Positions 34,672 through 43,548 of a stretch of DNA of 64,000 nucleotides are shown piece by piece. Source of the DNA: Microbispora hainanensis. GTDB taxonomy: Bacteria; Actinomycetota; Actinomycetes; Streptosporangiales; Streptosporangiaceae. The position numbers and the translations under genes are program-made. The notes under the pieces were generated by a model. It did not search any database and was not told the origin of the DNA. It worked only from the letters and a program-made list of their open reading frames with translations. The DNA is taken from the NCBI RefSeq assembly GCF_036186745.1, contig NZ_CP108086.1:1054001-1118000 (forward strand). The letters are read 5' to 3'. Every line of letters starts with the position of its first letter. The first letter of the stretch is position 1.

Positions 34672-34727
34672 AATCTCCCCAGCCCAATAGGTTTTCGCTG
34701 GTAAAAAGACGCTGGTCACGTACCGTC

Positions 34728-35489
34728 TCAGGAGCCGTACCGACGGTGCCGTGCGGCGTACGAGCGGAGCGCCCGCAGGAAGTCGACTCTGCGGAAGTCG
34801 GGCCAGTAGGCCTCGCAGAAGTAGAACTCGGAGTGGGCGCTCTGCCAGAGCAGGAATCCGGAGAGCCGCTGCTCTCCCGAGGTCCGGATGACGAGATCCG
34901 GGTCGGGCAGGCCGCGCGTGTAGAGATGCTCAGCGATGTGCTCGACGTCGAGGACCTCGACGAGGTCCTCGATGCTTGCGCCCTTGCTGGCATGCTCCTG
35001 GAGGAGGGAGCGCACCGCATCAGCGATCTCACGCCTTCCTCCATACCCAACGGCAACGTTCACAATCAGGCCCGGACGATGCGATGTGGTTTCTTTTGCG
35101 TGTTTGAGGACACGAGCCGTGTGATCGGGCAGAAGGTCGAGCGAGCCCATGGGATTGAGGTGCCATCCCTGGTCCACGAGATCCTGGACGAGGTTCTCGA
35201 TCACCTGGAGCAGCGGATCGAGCTCGGCCTTGTCCCTGGACAGGTTGTCGGTGGAGAGCAGCCACAGCGTCACGTACTCGACCCCGGCCTCGCGGCACCA
35301 CACGAGCAGCTCGGAGATCTTGTCGGCGCCCTTCTGGTGGCCCCGGCTGACGTCCCGCAGGCCCATGGCCCGCGCCCACCTGCGGTTGCCGTCCACGATG
35401 ACGCCGACGTGGCGGGGAATCTGGTCGGAGGACAGCTTCCGTTCGAGCCTGCGCTCGTACAGCTTGTACACGAGATCGCGCGCGCTCAT
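34728..35489 (-). CDS. uppS: cis-Isoprenyl diphosphate synthase (UppS family)
   Basis: 253 residues. It condenses isopentenyl diphosphate in cis onto an allylic primer to build the polyprenyl carrier for wall synthesis, or a shorter Z,E-prenyl diphosphate. Signatures: VIVDGNRRWA (catalytic Asp), GHQKGADKI, LWLLSTDNLSR, NVAVGYGGRREI and the C-terminal DLVIRTSGEQRLSGFLLWQ with YFCEAYWPDF. Actinobacteria often carry two such enzymes (short- and long-chain), and chain length cannot be read from the sequence alone. ATG 35489. It is separated from pckG by about 145 bp. Confidence 0.93.
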   Translation of the reverse strand: MSARDLVYKLYERRLERKLSSDQIPRHVGVIVDGNRRWARAMGLRDVSRGHQKGADKISELLVWCREAGVEYVTLWLLSTDNLSRDKAELDPLLQVIENLVQDLVDQGWHLNPMGSLDLLPDHTARVLKHAKETTSHRPGLIVNVAVGYGGRREIADAVRSLLQEHASKGASIEDLVEVLDVEHIAEHLYTRGLPDPDLVIRTSGEQRLSGFLLWQSAHSEFYFCEAYWPDFRRVDFLRALRSYAARHRRYGS

Positions 35490-35634
35490 GCGACCTTCTT
35501 CCTCGCGACGATGGGCTCGATCACCAATTATCGCGGGCGAACCGGTGTGCCCTGCCCTCCCCGGGCCGGGGCGGCCCGCCGGGGCGGCCCGCCCCGGCGG
35601 GCGCCGGCGGGCACCGGACGAGCCGCCGGACCAC

Positions 35635-37503
35635 TCAGCCCAGGCGCTGGACCAGGGCGCGGTACTCGTCCCACAGCTCCTTCGGCATGTGGTCGCCGAA
35701 GGTCTCGAAGTGGGGCGGGATCAGCGCCGCCTCCTCGCGCCACACCTCGGGGTCGACGCTGAGCAGGAGCTCCATGTCCTCGGGCGCGATGTCGAGGCCC
35801 TCGGTGTCGAGCGAGGCCGGCAGGTTGCCGATCGGCGTGGGCACGGCGTCGGCCACGCCGTTCAGCCGGTCGACGATCCACTTGAGCACCCGGCTGTTCT
35901 CGCCGAAGCCCGGCCACAGGAAGCGGCCGTTCGCGTCCTTGCGGAACCAGTTGACGTAGTAGATCCTCGGCAGCTTCTCCGGATCGGTCATCCTGCCGAT
36001 CTCCAGCCAGTGGGCGAAGTAGTCGCCCATGTTGTAGCCGCAGAACGGCAGCATCGCGAACGGGTCGCGGCGCAGCTCGCCGACCTTCCCCTCGGCCGCC
36101 GCGGTCTTCTCCGAGGCCACGTTGGCGCCCAGGAACACGCCGTGCTGCCAGCCGAACGACTCGGTCACCAGCGGCACCGCGGTCGCCCTGCGGCCGCCGA
36201 ACAGGATGGCCGAGATCGGCACCCCGGCGGGGTCCTGCCACTCGGGGGCGATCGTCGGGCACTGCTCGGCCGGCGTGGTGAACCGGGCGTTCGGGTGGGC
36301 GGCGGGCTCCGGGGAGTCCGGCGTCCAGTCACGGCCCTTCCAGTCGATGAGGTGCGCGGGCGGCTCGTCGGTGAGGCCCTCCCACCAGACGTCCCCGTCG
36401 TCGGTCAGCGCGACGTTCGTGAAGATGCTGTTGCCCCACAGCGTCTCGATCGCGTTAGCGTTCGTGGACCGCCCGGTGCCGGGCGCGACGCCGAAGAACC
36501 CGGCCTCCGGGTTGATCGCGTACAGCCGGCCGTCGGGGCCGAAGCGCATCCAGGCGATGTCGTCGCCGATCGTCTCGACCTTCCAGCCCGGGATCGTGGG
36601 CTGGAGCATGGCGAGGTTCGTCTTGCCGCACGCCGACGGGAAGGCCGCGGCGACATACCGCGCCTCGCCCTGCGGCGGCGTGAGTTTGAGGATCAGCATG
36701 TGCTCGGCCAGCCAGCCCTCGTCGCGGGCCATCACGCTGGCGATCCGCAGCGCGTAGCACTTCTTGCCCAGCAGCGCGTTGCCGCCGTAGCCCGAGCCGT
36801 ACGACCAGATCTCGCGGGTCTCCGGAAAGTGGCTGATGTACTTGGTCTGGCTGCACGGCCACGGCACGTCGGCCTGGCCGGGCGCCAGCGGCGCGCCCAC
36901 CGAGTGGACGGCCTTCACGAAGTCGCCGTGCTCATGGTCGCGCTTGCCGCGGCCCTCGCTGGCTCGTGCCTCGCTCTCTCGGGCCTTTCGCGCCGCTCCG
37001 CGCTCCTCGATGAGCCGCAGCGCGTCCTCGCCCATCCGGGTCATGATCCGCATCGACACCACGACGTACGGCGAGTCGGTGATCTCGACGCCGAGCTGCG
37101 AGATGTTCCCGCCCAGGGGACCCATGCAGAACGGCACGACGTACATCGTGCGGCCCCGCATGCAGCCCTTGAACAGCGTGGCGAACGTGCGGCGCATCTC
37201 GTCGGGCGCGATCCAGTTGTTGGTCGGCCCGGCGTCCTCCTCATGCTCGGAGCAGATGAACGTGCGGTCCTCCACGCGGGCGACGTCGCTCGGGTCCGAG
37301 GCCGCGTAGAAGCTGTTGGGACGCTTGGCCAGCCGCGTGAAGGTGCCCTGCTCGACCAGGAGGTTGGTCAGGCGCGTCCATTCGGCCTCGGAGCCGTCGC
37401 ACCATTCGATCCGGTCGGGCTGGGTCAGCTCCGCGATCCGGGTCACCCAGGCCGCCAGATCGCTGTGACTCGTGGGCGTGGGTACCTCTACTGAAATGGA
37501 CAC
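35635..37503 (-). CDS. pckG: Phosphoenolpyruvate carboxykinase (GTP)
   Basis: 622 residues. It converts oxaloacetate and GTP to phosphoenolpyruvate, the entry step of gluconeogenesis. Motifs: [12 protein letters not shown] (P-loop/kinase-1a), GDDIAWMRF (metal Asp pair), [12 protein letters not shown] (substrate loop), RRATAVPLV and NWFRKD. The protein lacks the ATP-type signatures, so GTP use is expected. ATG 37503. The upstream 280 bp is rich in dyads, including a GntR/DasR-like element (37756-37768) and TCCAATTGGA (37563-37572). Works with glpX in this window. Confidence 0.97.
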   Translation of the reverse strand: MSISVEVPTPTSHSDLAAWVTRIAELTQPDRIEWCDGSEAEWTRLTNLLVEQGTFTRLAKRPNSFYAASDPSDVARVEDRTFICSEHEEDAGPTNNWIAPDEMRRTFATLFKGCMRGRTMYVVPFCMGPLGGNISQLGVEITDSPYVVVSMRIMTRMGEDALRLIEERGAARKARESEARASEGRGKRDHEHGDFVKAVHSVGAPLAPGQADVPWPCSQTKYISHFPETREIWSYGSGYGGNALLGKKCYALRIASVMARDEGWLAEHMLILKLTPPQGEARYVAAAFPSACGKTNLAMLQPTIPGWKVETIGDDIAWMRFGPDGRLYAINPEAGFFGVAPGTGRSTNANAIETLWGNSIFTNVALTDDGDVWWEGLTDEPPAHLIDWKGRDWTPDSPEPAAHPNARFTTPAEQCPTIAPEWQDPAGVPISAILFGGRRATAVPLVTESFGWQHGVFLGANVASEKTAAAEGKVGELRRDPFAMLPFCGYNMGDYFAHWLEIGRMTDPEKLPRIYYVNWFRKDANGRFLWPGFGENSRVLKWIVDRLNGVADAVPTPIGNLPASLDTEGLDIAPEDMELLLSVDPEVWREEAALIPPHFETFGDHMPKELWDEYRALVQRLG

Positions 37504-37562
37504 GGGGGCGGCTCCTTAATCTCTCAGGGCCAGAGCATCATCGGCGAAGAATGGCCTCCGAA

Positions 37563-37572
37563 TCCAATTGGA
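37563..37572. promoter_or_regulatory. TCCAATTGGA palindrome upstream of pckG
   Basis: Perfect 10-bp palindrome 60 bp upstream of the pckG start. A looser GGAGT / ACTCC pair flanks the following 20 bp. Candidate operator for control of gluconeogenesis. Confidence 0.3.
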
Positions 37573-37755
37573 GTAGACCATCGAGTTTCCACTCCGTTAA
37601 ATCGGCGCCATTCTCTACTTCATGGCCACGGACGCCATCCGCACAGGCAGTGGCCGTGATGTTGTGGGACCTTACCCACTCTGGCCCTGTTGGAAAAACG
37701 TCGCTCTTCCCCTTACCCGCAGCACCGTCCTTACACATTGGTATAGGCCAATTCG

Positions 37756-37797
37756 ACTGGTCCAGACCTTTCGGCGAATTGGTTCAGTCCAATCCGC
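37756..37797. promoter_or_regulatory. DasR/GntR-like element and adjacent dyad
   Basis: ACTGGTCCAGACC (37756-37768) matches the left half and core of the DasR-responsive element (ACTGGTCTAGACCA type) with one central difference. Downstream, GCGAATTGG (37774-37782) and CCAATCCGC (37789-37797) form a 9-bp dyad with one mismatch that covers the stop codon of the hypothetical gene. Together with the palindrome near 37563, these fill the pckG upstream region. Confidence 0.4.
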
Positions 37798-38302
37798 CGG
37801 GGCCCTCCGCCCTGATCCTGTCGACGTGCTGGAGGGCATCGCGCAGGTCAGCGAGCCAGCTGTCGGTGTGCTTGCCGACGAGCCGCACGCACCAGGCCAG
37901 CGCGTCGCTGCGGCTGCGCGCGACACCCGCGGCGACCAGGGTGTCGAGGACCTGCCGTTCCGGCTGGCGGAGCCGGGTCATGACGGGGACGGAAAGAGTG
38001 GTGAACATCACGGTCTCGCCGCCCACGACGACACCCCAGGAGACCTTGCGGCGGAAGCGGTGCTCGGCCTCCCTGGCGATGTCGATCCTGCGCTCGCGCG
38101 TCTCCTCGCGGAACCGCTCGACGTACCCATCCATGGCCGCCGCACGCTCCGGGTCGGGGAGCCCTTCGGCCACCGACAGCGGCGGAAGCGTGCCCAGCAC
38201 GGTGATCTCCTCGCGGTCCACCACGACCTTGGGGGTCTCGGCGAACCAGTTGTCCGGCACCCGGCCGGCGAACCAGGCGCTCAGCTGTTCCTCTGAATGC
38301 AT
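37784..38302 (-). CDS. Conserved hypothetical protein, possible autoregulated DNA-associated protein
   Basis: 172 residues, soluble. I do not recognise the family. The N-terminal part is acidic (MHSEEQLSAWFAGRVP, VVVDREEITVLG). The middle is charged and helical (MDGYVERFREETRERRIDIA). The C-terminal part (LDTLVAAGVARSRSDALAWCVRLVG) resembles ribbon-helix-helix-like or hinge segments. Its start codon sits inside the palindrome ATGTAAT-CAAC-ATTACAT, so autorepression is possible. Divergent from the DHA2 exporter gene. Confidence 0.65.
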   Translation of the reverse strand: MHSEEQLSAWFAGRVPDNWFAETPKVVVDREEITVLGTLPPLSVAEGLPDPERAAAMDGYVERFREETRERRIDIAREAEHRFRRKVSWGVVVGGETVMFTTLSVPVMTRLRQPERQVLDTLVAAGVARSRSDALAWCVRLVGKHTDSWLADLRDALQHVDRIRAEGPGGLD

Positions 38303-38318
38303 GTAATCAACATTACAT
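38301..38318. promoter_or_regulatory. Palindrome at the start of the hypothetical gene
   Basis: ATGTAAT (38301-38307) and ATTACAT (38312-38318) flank CAAC: a perfect 7+7 dyad overlapping the start codon region of the minus-strand gene. It is a clear AT-rich island in high-GC DNA. Candidate operator. Confidence 0.45.
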
Positions 38319-38340
38319 CGCTATTGCACAGCAGCCTAGG

Positions 38341-38378
38341 TTGACAGTTGCTACTTTTTGAGAGCTACTTTCAAAGTA
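38341..38378 (+). promoter_or_regulatory. Promoter and operator of the DHA2 exporter gene, probably leaderless
   Basis: TTGACA (38341-38346) is followed by TACTTT (38366-38371) as -10. The dyad TACTTT-C-AAAGTA (38366-38378) covers the -10 and the A of the start codon. GCTACTTT occurs twice (38350 and 38364). No ribosome-binding site is present. The downstream TetR is the likely binder. Confidence 0.5.
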
Positions 38379-39889
38379 TGGCTACTCTCACTTCTCGATG
38401 GTGGGCGCTCGGCGCCCTCGTGCTCAGCGCCCTTGTCATCGGCATGGACGCGACCGTGCTCAACGTGGCGCTGCCGACCCTCGCGGCCGACCTGCACGCC
38501 TCGACCGGCGACCTGCAGTGGATCGTCGACGCCTACCTGATCCCGTTCGCCGCGCTGATGCTCCCGGCGGGCGCGCTCGGCGACCGGTTCGGCCGCAGGC
38601 GCCTGCTGCTGGCCGGGCTCGCGGCCCTCGGCATCGCGTCGGTGATCGCGACGTACGCGGGCGGCACCGGCGCCCTGGTCGCGGCCCGCGCGCTGATGGG
38701 GGCGGGCGGCGCGGTGATCATGCCGCTGTCGACCTCGATCCTGCCGGTGGTCTTCCCACCGGCCGAGCGCGGGCGCGCGATCGCCGTGTGGACGGCCGCC
38801 ATGGCGCTCGGCCTGCCCCTCGGCCCGGTCGTGGGCGGCTACCTGCTCGACCACTTCTGGTGGGGCTCGGTCTTCCTCGTGAACATCCCCATGATCGTCG
38901 TCTCGATGGCGGCGGTGGCCGCGTTCATCCCCGAGTCGCGCGACCCCGCCGCGCCGCGGACCGACCTGCCCGGCGCGCTGCTGTCGGTGACGGGCCTGGC
39001 CGCGCTGGTGTACGGCGTCATCGAGGCCCCGGCGCGCGGGTGGGGCGACCCCCGCGTGCTGGCCGGTCTCGGCGCGGGGGCGGCGCTGCTGGCGGTGTTC
39101 GTCCGGGTCGAGGCCCGCACCCGGCAGCCGATGATGGACCTCGGCCTGTTCCGCAGCCGGGTCTTCGTCTGGGGCGCGGCCGGCGCGACGTTCGTGAGCC
39201 TCGGCATGTCGGGCGTGCTGTTCGTCGTCCCCCAGCACCTGCAGGCCGTGCTCGGGCACGATGCCCTCGGCACCGGTGTGCGGGTGATCCCCATGGTGGC
39301 CGGGCTGATGGCCGGGGGCCTGGCCGGAGAGCGGCTCACGGCCCGCCTCGGGCTGCGCGTGGTCATGCCGGCGGGCCTGGTCCTGCTCGCCGCCGGCTTC
39401 CTCCTGGGCGCCGCGACCTCGGTGTCTTCCGCGTACGGCTTCGTCGCGGCCTGGCTGGCCGTCCTCGGCGCGGGCGTGGGCCTCGCCATGGTCCCCGCCA
39501 TGGACGGCGTGCTCGCCACGCTGCCCGAGGAGCGGTCGGGCTCCGGCTCGGCGACCCTGCAGACCGTGCGCCAGGTCGGCGGCGCGCTGGGCGTGGCCGG
39601 TCTCGGCAGCCTGCTCTCGGCGGCGTACGCCTCGGGTCTGCCGGACCGGGTCCCGGAGGGAGCGGCCGGCTCGATCACGGCCGTGACGGCCCTGGCCGCG
39701 CGTGCGGGAGACGCCGCGCTGCTGGGCGCGGCCAGGGAGGCGTTCGTGGACGGCATGGACCTGGTCCTGCTGGTGTGCGGGGCCCTGTCGGTGCTGACCA
39801 CCGTCCTCGTGGCCGTCTTCCTACCGGGGAGTACGGCAGGGCGCGGGAAGACGGCAGAATCAGGGCATGAGCTCACCTCAGCGCGCTGA
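38378..39889 (+). CDS. MFS multidrug exporter, DHA2 family (14 helices)
   Basis: 503 residues with about 14 membrane helices. VIGMDATVLNVALPTLAADL, then WIVDAYLIPFAALMLPAGALGDRFGRRR, gives the helix-1 motif D1 and motif A of DHA2 drug:H+ antiporters. GLPLGPVVGGYLLDHFWW is motif C. It would export hydrophobic drugs or an endogenous metabolite. ATG 38378 lies at the end of a promoter/operator dyad, so the transcript appears leaderless. It overlaps the following TetR gene by 23 bp, a common exporter-repressor arrangement. Confidence 0.92.
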   Translation: MATLTSRWWALGALVLSALVIGMDATVLNVALPTLAADLHASTGDLQWIVDAYLIPFAALMLPAGALGDRFGRRRLLLAGLAALGIASVIATYAGGTGALVAARALMGAGGAVIMPLSTSILPVVFPPAERGRAIAVWTAAMALGLPLGPVVGGYLLDHFWWGSVFLVNIPMIVVSMAAVAAFIPESRDPAAPRTDLPGALLSVTGLAALVYGVIEAPARGWGDPRVLAGLGAGAALLAVFVRVEARTRQPMMDLGLFRSRVFVWGAAGATFVSLGMSGVLFVVPQHLQAVLGHDALGTGVRVIPMVAGLMAGGLAGERLTARLGLRVVMPAGLVLLAAGFLLGAATSVSSAYGFVAAWLAVLGAGVGLAMVPAMDGVLATLPEERSGSGSATLQTVRQVGGALGVAGLGSLLSAAYASGLPDRVPEGAAGSITAVTALAARAGDAALLGAAREAFVDGMDLVLLVCGALSVLTTVLVAVFLPGSTAGRGKTAESGHELTSAR

Positions 39890-40499
39890 CCGGACCTCGC
39901 CCGCCTCCGACCGCGCTGTCACGAGCCTGCGCGAGCGCAAGAAGGCCAAGACCCGCAGGACCATCCAGGAGCAGGCGCTGCGGCTGTTCGCCGAGCAGGG
40001 ATACGACGCGACGACGGTCGAGCAGATCGCGGAGGCGGCCGAGGTCTCCCCCAGCACGTTCTTCCGCTACTTCCCCACGAAGGAGGACGCGGTCACCCAG
40101 GACGACTACGACCCGCTCCTGATGGAGGCGATCAAGGCGCAGCCGCCGGACCTGCCCCCGCTGACCACGCTGCGCGCCGCGTTCCGCACCGCCTTCGAGG
40201 CGATGGAGCCCGAGGAGCTCGACCGGATGCTCTCCCGGACCAAGCTGACCACCTCCGTGCCCGCCCTGCGGGCCCGGACGATGGAAGGGCTGTACTCCAC
40301 GATCGAGATGCTCGCCGGGGCGGTGGCCGAGCGGGCGGGCCGCGACCCCCGCAGCCCCGCCGTACGGACGCTGGCCGGCGCGGTGATGGGGGTCATGCTC
40401 CCGGCGATGTTCACCTGGGTGGAGCACGACGGCCGGATCCCGCTGCCCGTGCTGCTCGACGAGGCACTCGGCTACCTGGAGGCCGGGCTGCCGATCTAA
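39867..40499 (+). CDS. TetR-family regulator of the adjacent exporter
   Basis: 210 residues. Helix-turn-helix at about 28-75 (KTRRTIQEQALRLFAEQGYDA, TTVEQIAEAAEVSPSTFFRYF, PTKEDAV). The C-terminal domain resembles the acyl-CoA-like-ligand group of TetR proteins (MEPEELDRMLSRTKL, VPALRARTMEGLYSTIEML). It overlaps the exporter gene by 23 bp, so it is cotranscribed and probably represses the operon through TACTTT-C-AAAGTA upstream. Its stop overlaps the convergent oxidoreductase stop. Confidence 0.92.
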   Translation: MSSPQRADRTSPASDRAVTSLRERKKAKTRRTIQEQALRLFAEQGYDATTVEQIAEAAEVSPSTFFRYFPTKEDAVTQDDYDPLLMEAIKAQPPDLPPLTTLRAAFRTAFEAMEPEELDRMLSRTKLTTSVPALRARTMEGLYSTIEMLAGAVAERAGRDPRSPAVRTLAGAVMGVMLPAMFTWVEHDGRIPLPVLLDEALGYLEAGLPI

Positions 40500-41479
40500 T
40501 CGGCTTTGTCGGGAACCACCTGAAGGACCAGCTTGCCCTGGATGTGCCCGCGCTCGGCCCGCTCGTGGGCCTTCGCGGCCTCGGCGAGCGGGAAGACCGC
40601 GTCGATGCCGACGCGCAGCCGGCCCTCCTCCAGCAGGCGTCCCAGTTCGGCCATCTGCTTGCCGTCCGAGTGGACCTGGCCGCCCCGGAACGTGATGCCC
40701 AGCTCGGCCGCGTGGTCGCGGTGATACTCGCCGTGGAAGACCGGGCTGATCACGCCGCCGGGCCGCACCACCCGCAGGAACCGGTGGGCGTCCGGCCCGC
40801 CCACGCTGTCGATGAGCACGTCCACGTCGCGCACCGCGTCCTCCACGCGCGTGGTCGTGTAGTCGACGAACTCGTCCACCCCCAGCTCGCGCAGGAACGT
40901 CTCGTGCCGCCCCGAGGCGACCCCGATGACGTACGCGCCCTGTAGTTTGGCGAGCTGCGCCGCGAAGTGGCCGACCCCGCCGGCGGCGCCGTTGACCAGC
41001 ACCCTGCGGCCCTCGCCGAGCTTGATGTGGTCGAAGACGAACTGATAGGCGGTGAGCCCCGCCATCGGCACGGCGGCCGCCTCGACGTGGCTGAGCGAGG
41101 CCGGCTTGCGGGCCAGGTGGGACGCGGGCGAGGTGGTGTATTCGGCGTAGCCCCGGCCTCCGTTGCCCAGAGCGCCGGGAAAGCGCACGAGCCCGAAGAC
41201 CTCGTCGCCCTCCCGCCACTCGCCGACGCCCTCGCCGACGGCGACGACCACGCCGGAGATGTCCGAGCCCGGCGTGTACGGCAGGGGAAACGCGGGCCGC
41301 ATCTCCTCGGGAATGTTCGAAAAGCCTATGCGGGCGTACCAGTCGGGCGGGTTCATCCCGGCCGCGTGCACCCGGACCAGCACGTCCCCGGGACCCGGCT
41401 CGGGGCGGGGAACCTCCTCCAGCGCCAGGACCTCGGGGTCTCCGGTCCTGTGCATGCGGACGGCCTTCATGGTGGGCAT
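40496..41479 (-). CDS. Zinc-independent quinone-oxidoreductase-like dehydrogenase (MDR superfamily)
   Basis: 327 residues. MDR fold with N-terminal catalytic domain (MKAVRMHRTGDPEVLALEEV, VRVHAAGMNPPDWYAR) and Rossmann domain (VLVNGAAGGVGHFAAQLAK). It lacks the Cys/Glu ligands of zinc alcohol dehydrogenases, so it is of the NADPH:quinone reductase type, probably acting on electrophiles or quinones. ATG 41479 is preceded by AGGAGG at ideal spacing. It is divergent from a TetR gene with a doubled GGAGC/GCTCC operator in the 87-bp gap, implying induction by its substrate. Confidence 0.9.
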   Translation of the reverse strand: MPTMKAVRMHRTGDPEVLALEEVPRPEPGPGDVLVRVHAAGMNPPDWYARIGFSNIPEEMRPAFPLPYTPGSDISGVVVAVGEGVGEWREGDEVFGLVRFPGALGNGGRGYAEYTTSPASHLARKPASLSHVEAAAVPMAGLTAYQFVFDHIKLGEGRRVLVNGAAGGVGHFAAQLAKLQGAYVIGVASGRHETFLRELGVDEFVDYTTTRVEDAVRDVDVLIDSVGGPDAHRFLRVVRPGGVISPVFHGEYHRDHAAELGITFRGGQVHSDGKQMAELGRLLEEGRLRVGIDAVFPLAEAAKAHERAERGHIQGKLVLQVVPDKAD

Positions 41480-41503
41480 CGGTCCTCCTGGACGACTACG
41501 ATT

Positions 41504-41541
41504 CGGAGCGATGCTCCGGATAATAAGCGGAGCACCGCTCC
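41504..41541. promoter_or_regulatory. Doubled TetR operator
   Basis: CGGAGC-GAT-GCTCCG (41504-41518) and CGGAGC-ACC-GCTCC (41528-41541) are two copies of the same dyad with centres 24 bp apart. A GATAAT -10-like element (41519-41524) lies between them. Binding of two repressor dimers would occlude promoters in both directions. Confidence 0.7.
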
Positions 41542-41566
41542 ACATGTCAAGTGCGAGGATCGACGC

Positions 41567-42163
41567 ATGACGGGCCGACAGCAGCGCGCGGACGCGCAGC
41601 GCAACTACGAGCGCATCCTGGAGGTCGCCAGGACCGTGGTGGAGGAGCAGGGCACCCAGGCGTCGCTGCGCGACATCGCCCGGCGCGCCGAGGTCGGCAT
41701 GGGCACGCTCTACCGCCACTTCCCCACGAGAGAGGCCCTGCTGGAGGCCCTGCTCCGGCAGCGGTTCGACACCCTGGCGGCCCGCGCGGAGGAGCTGGAG
41801 GGCGCGGACGACTCCCGCGAGGCGCTGCGGCAATGGCTGCGGGAGTTCCTCAGCCGCGCGAGCGCCTACCGCGGCCTGACCTCTTCGATGATGACGACGA
41901 TCGGCGACGAGGACTCCGCCCTCCACGCGTCGTGCTCCGCCATGCGGGAGGCCGCCGGGCGCCTGGTCAAGCGGGCCCAGGACGACGGCCACATCCGGCC
42001 GGACATCGACGGGATGGACGTGTTCGCGCTGGTCAGCGCAGTCGGGTGGATCGCCGAGCAGGGCCCGGTCGTCGCCGGGCGGCGCGACCACCTGTTCTCG
42101 CTCGTGCTGGACGGCCTGGCCGCCGGCGCGGTCAGCGGACGCGCGCCGAGATCTGCGGACTGA
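41567..42163 (+). CDS. TetR-family regulator
   Basis: 198 residues. Helix-turn-helix at about 12-58 (QRNYERILEVARTVVEEQG, TQASLRDIARRAEVGMGTLY, RHFPTREALLEAL). The C-terminal domain is of the SbtR-like kind (LRQWLREFLSRASAYRGLTSS, AGRLVKRAQDDGHIRPDID). It most likely represses itself and the divergent oxidoreductase through the doubled dyad in the gap. The 3' end overlaps the convergent NlpC/P60 peptidase gene by 32 bp. Confidence 0.93.
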   Translation: MTGRQQRADAQRNYERILEVARTVVEEQGTQASLRDIARRAEVGMGTLYRHFPTREALLEALLRQRFDTLAARAEELEGADDSREALRQWLREFLSRASAYRGLTSSMMTTIGDEDSALHASCSAMREAAGRLVKRAQDDGHIRPDIDGMDVFALVSAVGWIAEQGPVVAGRRDHLFSLVLDGLAAGAVSGRAPRSAD

Positions 42164-43445
42164 CCCGGACGACCCCGGCGAGGTTCTTGGTGTAGACGTT
42201 CGCGATCTTCACGACGTCGCCCGTGTGCGGGGCGTGCAGCATCTTCCCGTTGCCCCAATAGATGGCGACGTGCGAGATGTAGCCGGGGTTGGTCGGATCG
42301 TTGCGCCAGAACAGCAGGTCACCCGGCTGCGCCTGCGACAGCGGCACCTGCGGCCCGGTGACCCACTGCTGATAGGTCACCCGCGGCATGCGCACGCCCG
42401 CCTGCGCGTACGCCCACTGCACGAGCCCCGAGCAGTCGAAGCTGTCGGGCCCCTCGGCGCCCCACACGTACGGCCGGCCGAGCTTGCTGACGGCGGCGGT
42501 GAGCGCGACCTTGAGCTGCTCCGCGGACATGAACGCCGTCTGCGGCCACACCTTGCGGCCCTTCGGCGCCACCACCACCGGGTTGATCGTGGCGACCTGG
42601 CTGCCCTTGGGGAGGATCTTCAGCAGTCTGAGGCGGAGCTTGCCGGAGTCGACCTTGGGCGCGCTCACGACCAGGGCGTTGCCGTCCGGGATGCCGAGCG
42701 CCGACGCCGTCCCCTTCGAGACGATCGCCGCGATCGAGCCCATGCCCACCGTGGCGTACGCGCCGATGCGCAGGCGCCGGGCGCCGCTCTGGACCTGCGA
42801 GCCCAGCTGCACGCCGCCGTCGTTGCCGAGCTCGAAGGAGACCGCCATGTCGCCGGCGGCGATGTTGCGCCACAGCTCGTCGGAGGAGGCCGTGACCTTC
42901 GGCGTGTACGAGCGGAAGGTGGACGGGTCGACGCCCATCGTGGGCACCCGCTTGCCGTCCACGGTCACCTCGGCCGCGCCGGTCGCCTCGGCGGCGGCCA
43001 CGCCCTTCACCTTGCGCACCTTCTCCACCACCTCTGGGGGAAGGGGCCGGGTGGCCACCACGAACAGGTGCGGGCGGATCAGCCGCTGCAGCGGGGCCAC
43101 CGGCTGCTGCGACACCGTCTGAGCGGCCGGGGCCTGGTGGCCCTGCGCCGGGGCCGGCATCTCACGGGCCTGCCGGGTCGCGGCCACGTAGCCGTGGCCC
43201 GCGCGCCGCCCGGACAGGGCCGCGACCACGTCCGGGTCCCCGGATTGCGGCCGGAGATCCCCGAGCACGAGCACGTCGATGGTCAGCACGGCGACGAGCG
43301 CCGCGGCGATGAGGGGAACCGTCCTGCGCAGGCGCCCCGGGCGGGGCAGCCGCGGGCGATAGGCGAGATCCTGACGAGCCTCGGACACGGCTCTCGCGAG
43401 CTTCCTGCCTAAACGGGTGGACGGCCGCGCTCGGCGTTCGAGCAC
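42132..43445 (-). CDS. NlpC/P60-family cell-wall peptidase, membrane-anchored
   Basis: About 437 residues. The C-terminal NlpC/P60 domain (about 315-430) has catalytic Cys in DSFDCSGLVQWAY, His in HVAIYWGNG and a further polar residue downstream. It cleaves peptidoglycan stem peptides. A basic N-terminus precedes one membrane helix (VPLIAAALVAVLTIDVLVL), then a ~200-residue region without a recognised domain. GTG 43445 is chosen because GGGAGGGG lies 7 bp upstream; an ATG at 43514 would add 23 unconserved residues. Convergent with the TetR gene. Confidence 0.88.
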   Translation of the reverse strand: MLERRARPSTRLGRKLARAVSEARQDLAYRPRLPRPGRLRRTVPLIAAALVAVLTIDVLVLGDLRPQSGDPDVVAALSGRRAGHGYVAATRQAREMPAPAQGHQAPAAQTVSQQPVAPLQRLIRPHLFVVATRPLPPEVVEKVRKVKGVAAAEATGAAEVTVDGKRVPTMGVDPSTFRSYTPKVTASSDELWRNIAAGDMAVSFELGNDGGVQLGSQVQSGARRLRIGAYATVGMGSIAAIVSKGTASALGIPDGNALVVSAPKVDSGKLRLRLLKILPKGSQVATINPVVVAPKGRKVWPQTAFMSAEQLKVALTAAVSKLGRPYVWGAEGPDSFDCSGLVQWAYAQAGVRMPRVTYQQWVTGPQVPLSQAQPGDLLFWRNDPTNPGYISHVAIYWGNGKMLHAPHTGDVVKIANVYTKNLAGVVRVSPQISARVR

Positions 43446-43548
43446 GATCTCACCCCTCCCGCGGCGAATGGTCCGGTCAGGGACGAGACTGCCGCACAGC
43501 CGGGAATCCCGCAAACGATTCCGGAATTCCCGGCCGGGGCGAAAAGGG

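Noticed and set aside
37538-37738. 66-residue open frame on the minus strand upstream of pckG
   Set aside because: No ribosome-binding site, no family resemblance, and it overlaps the dyads of the pckG promoter.
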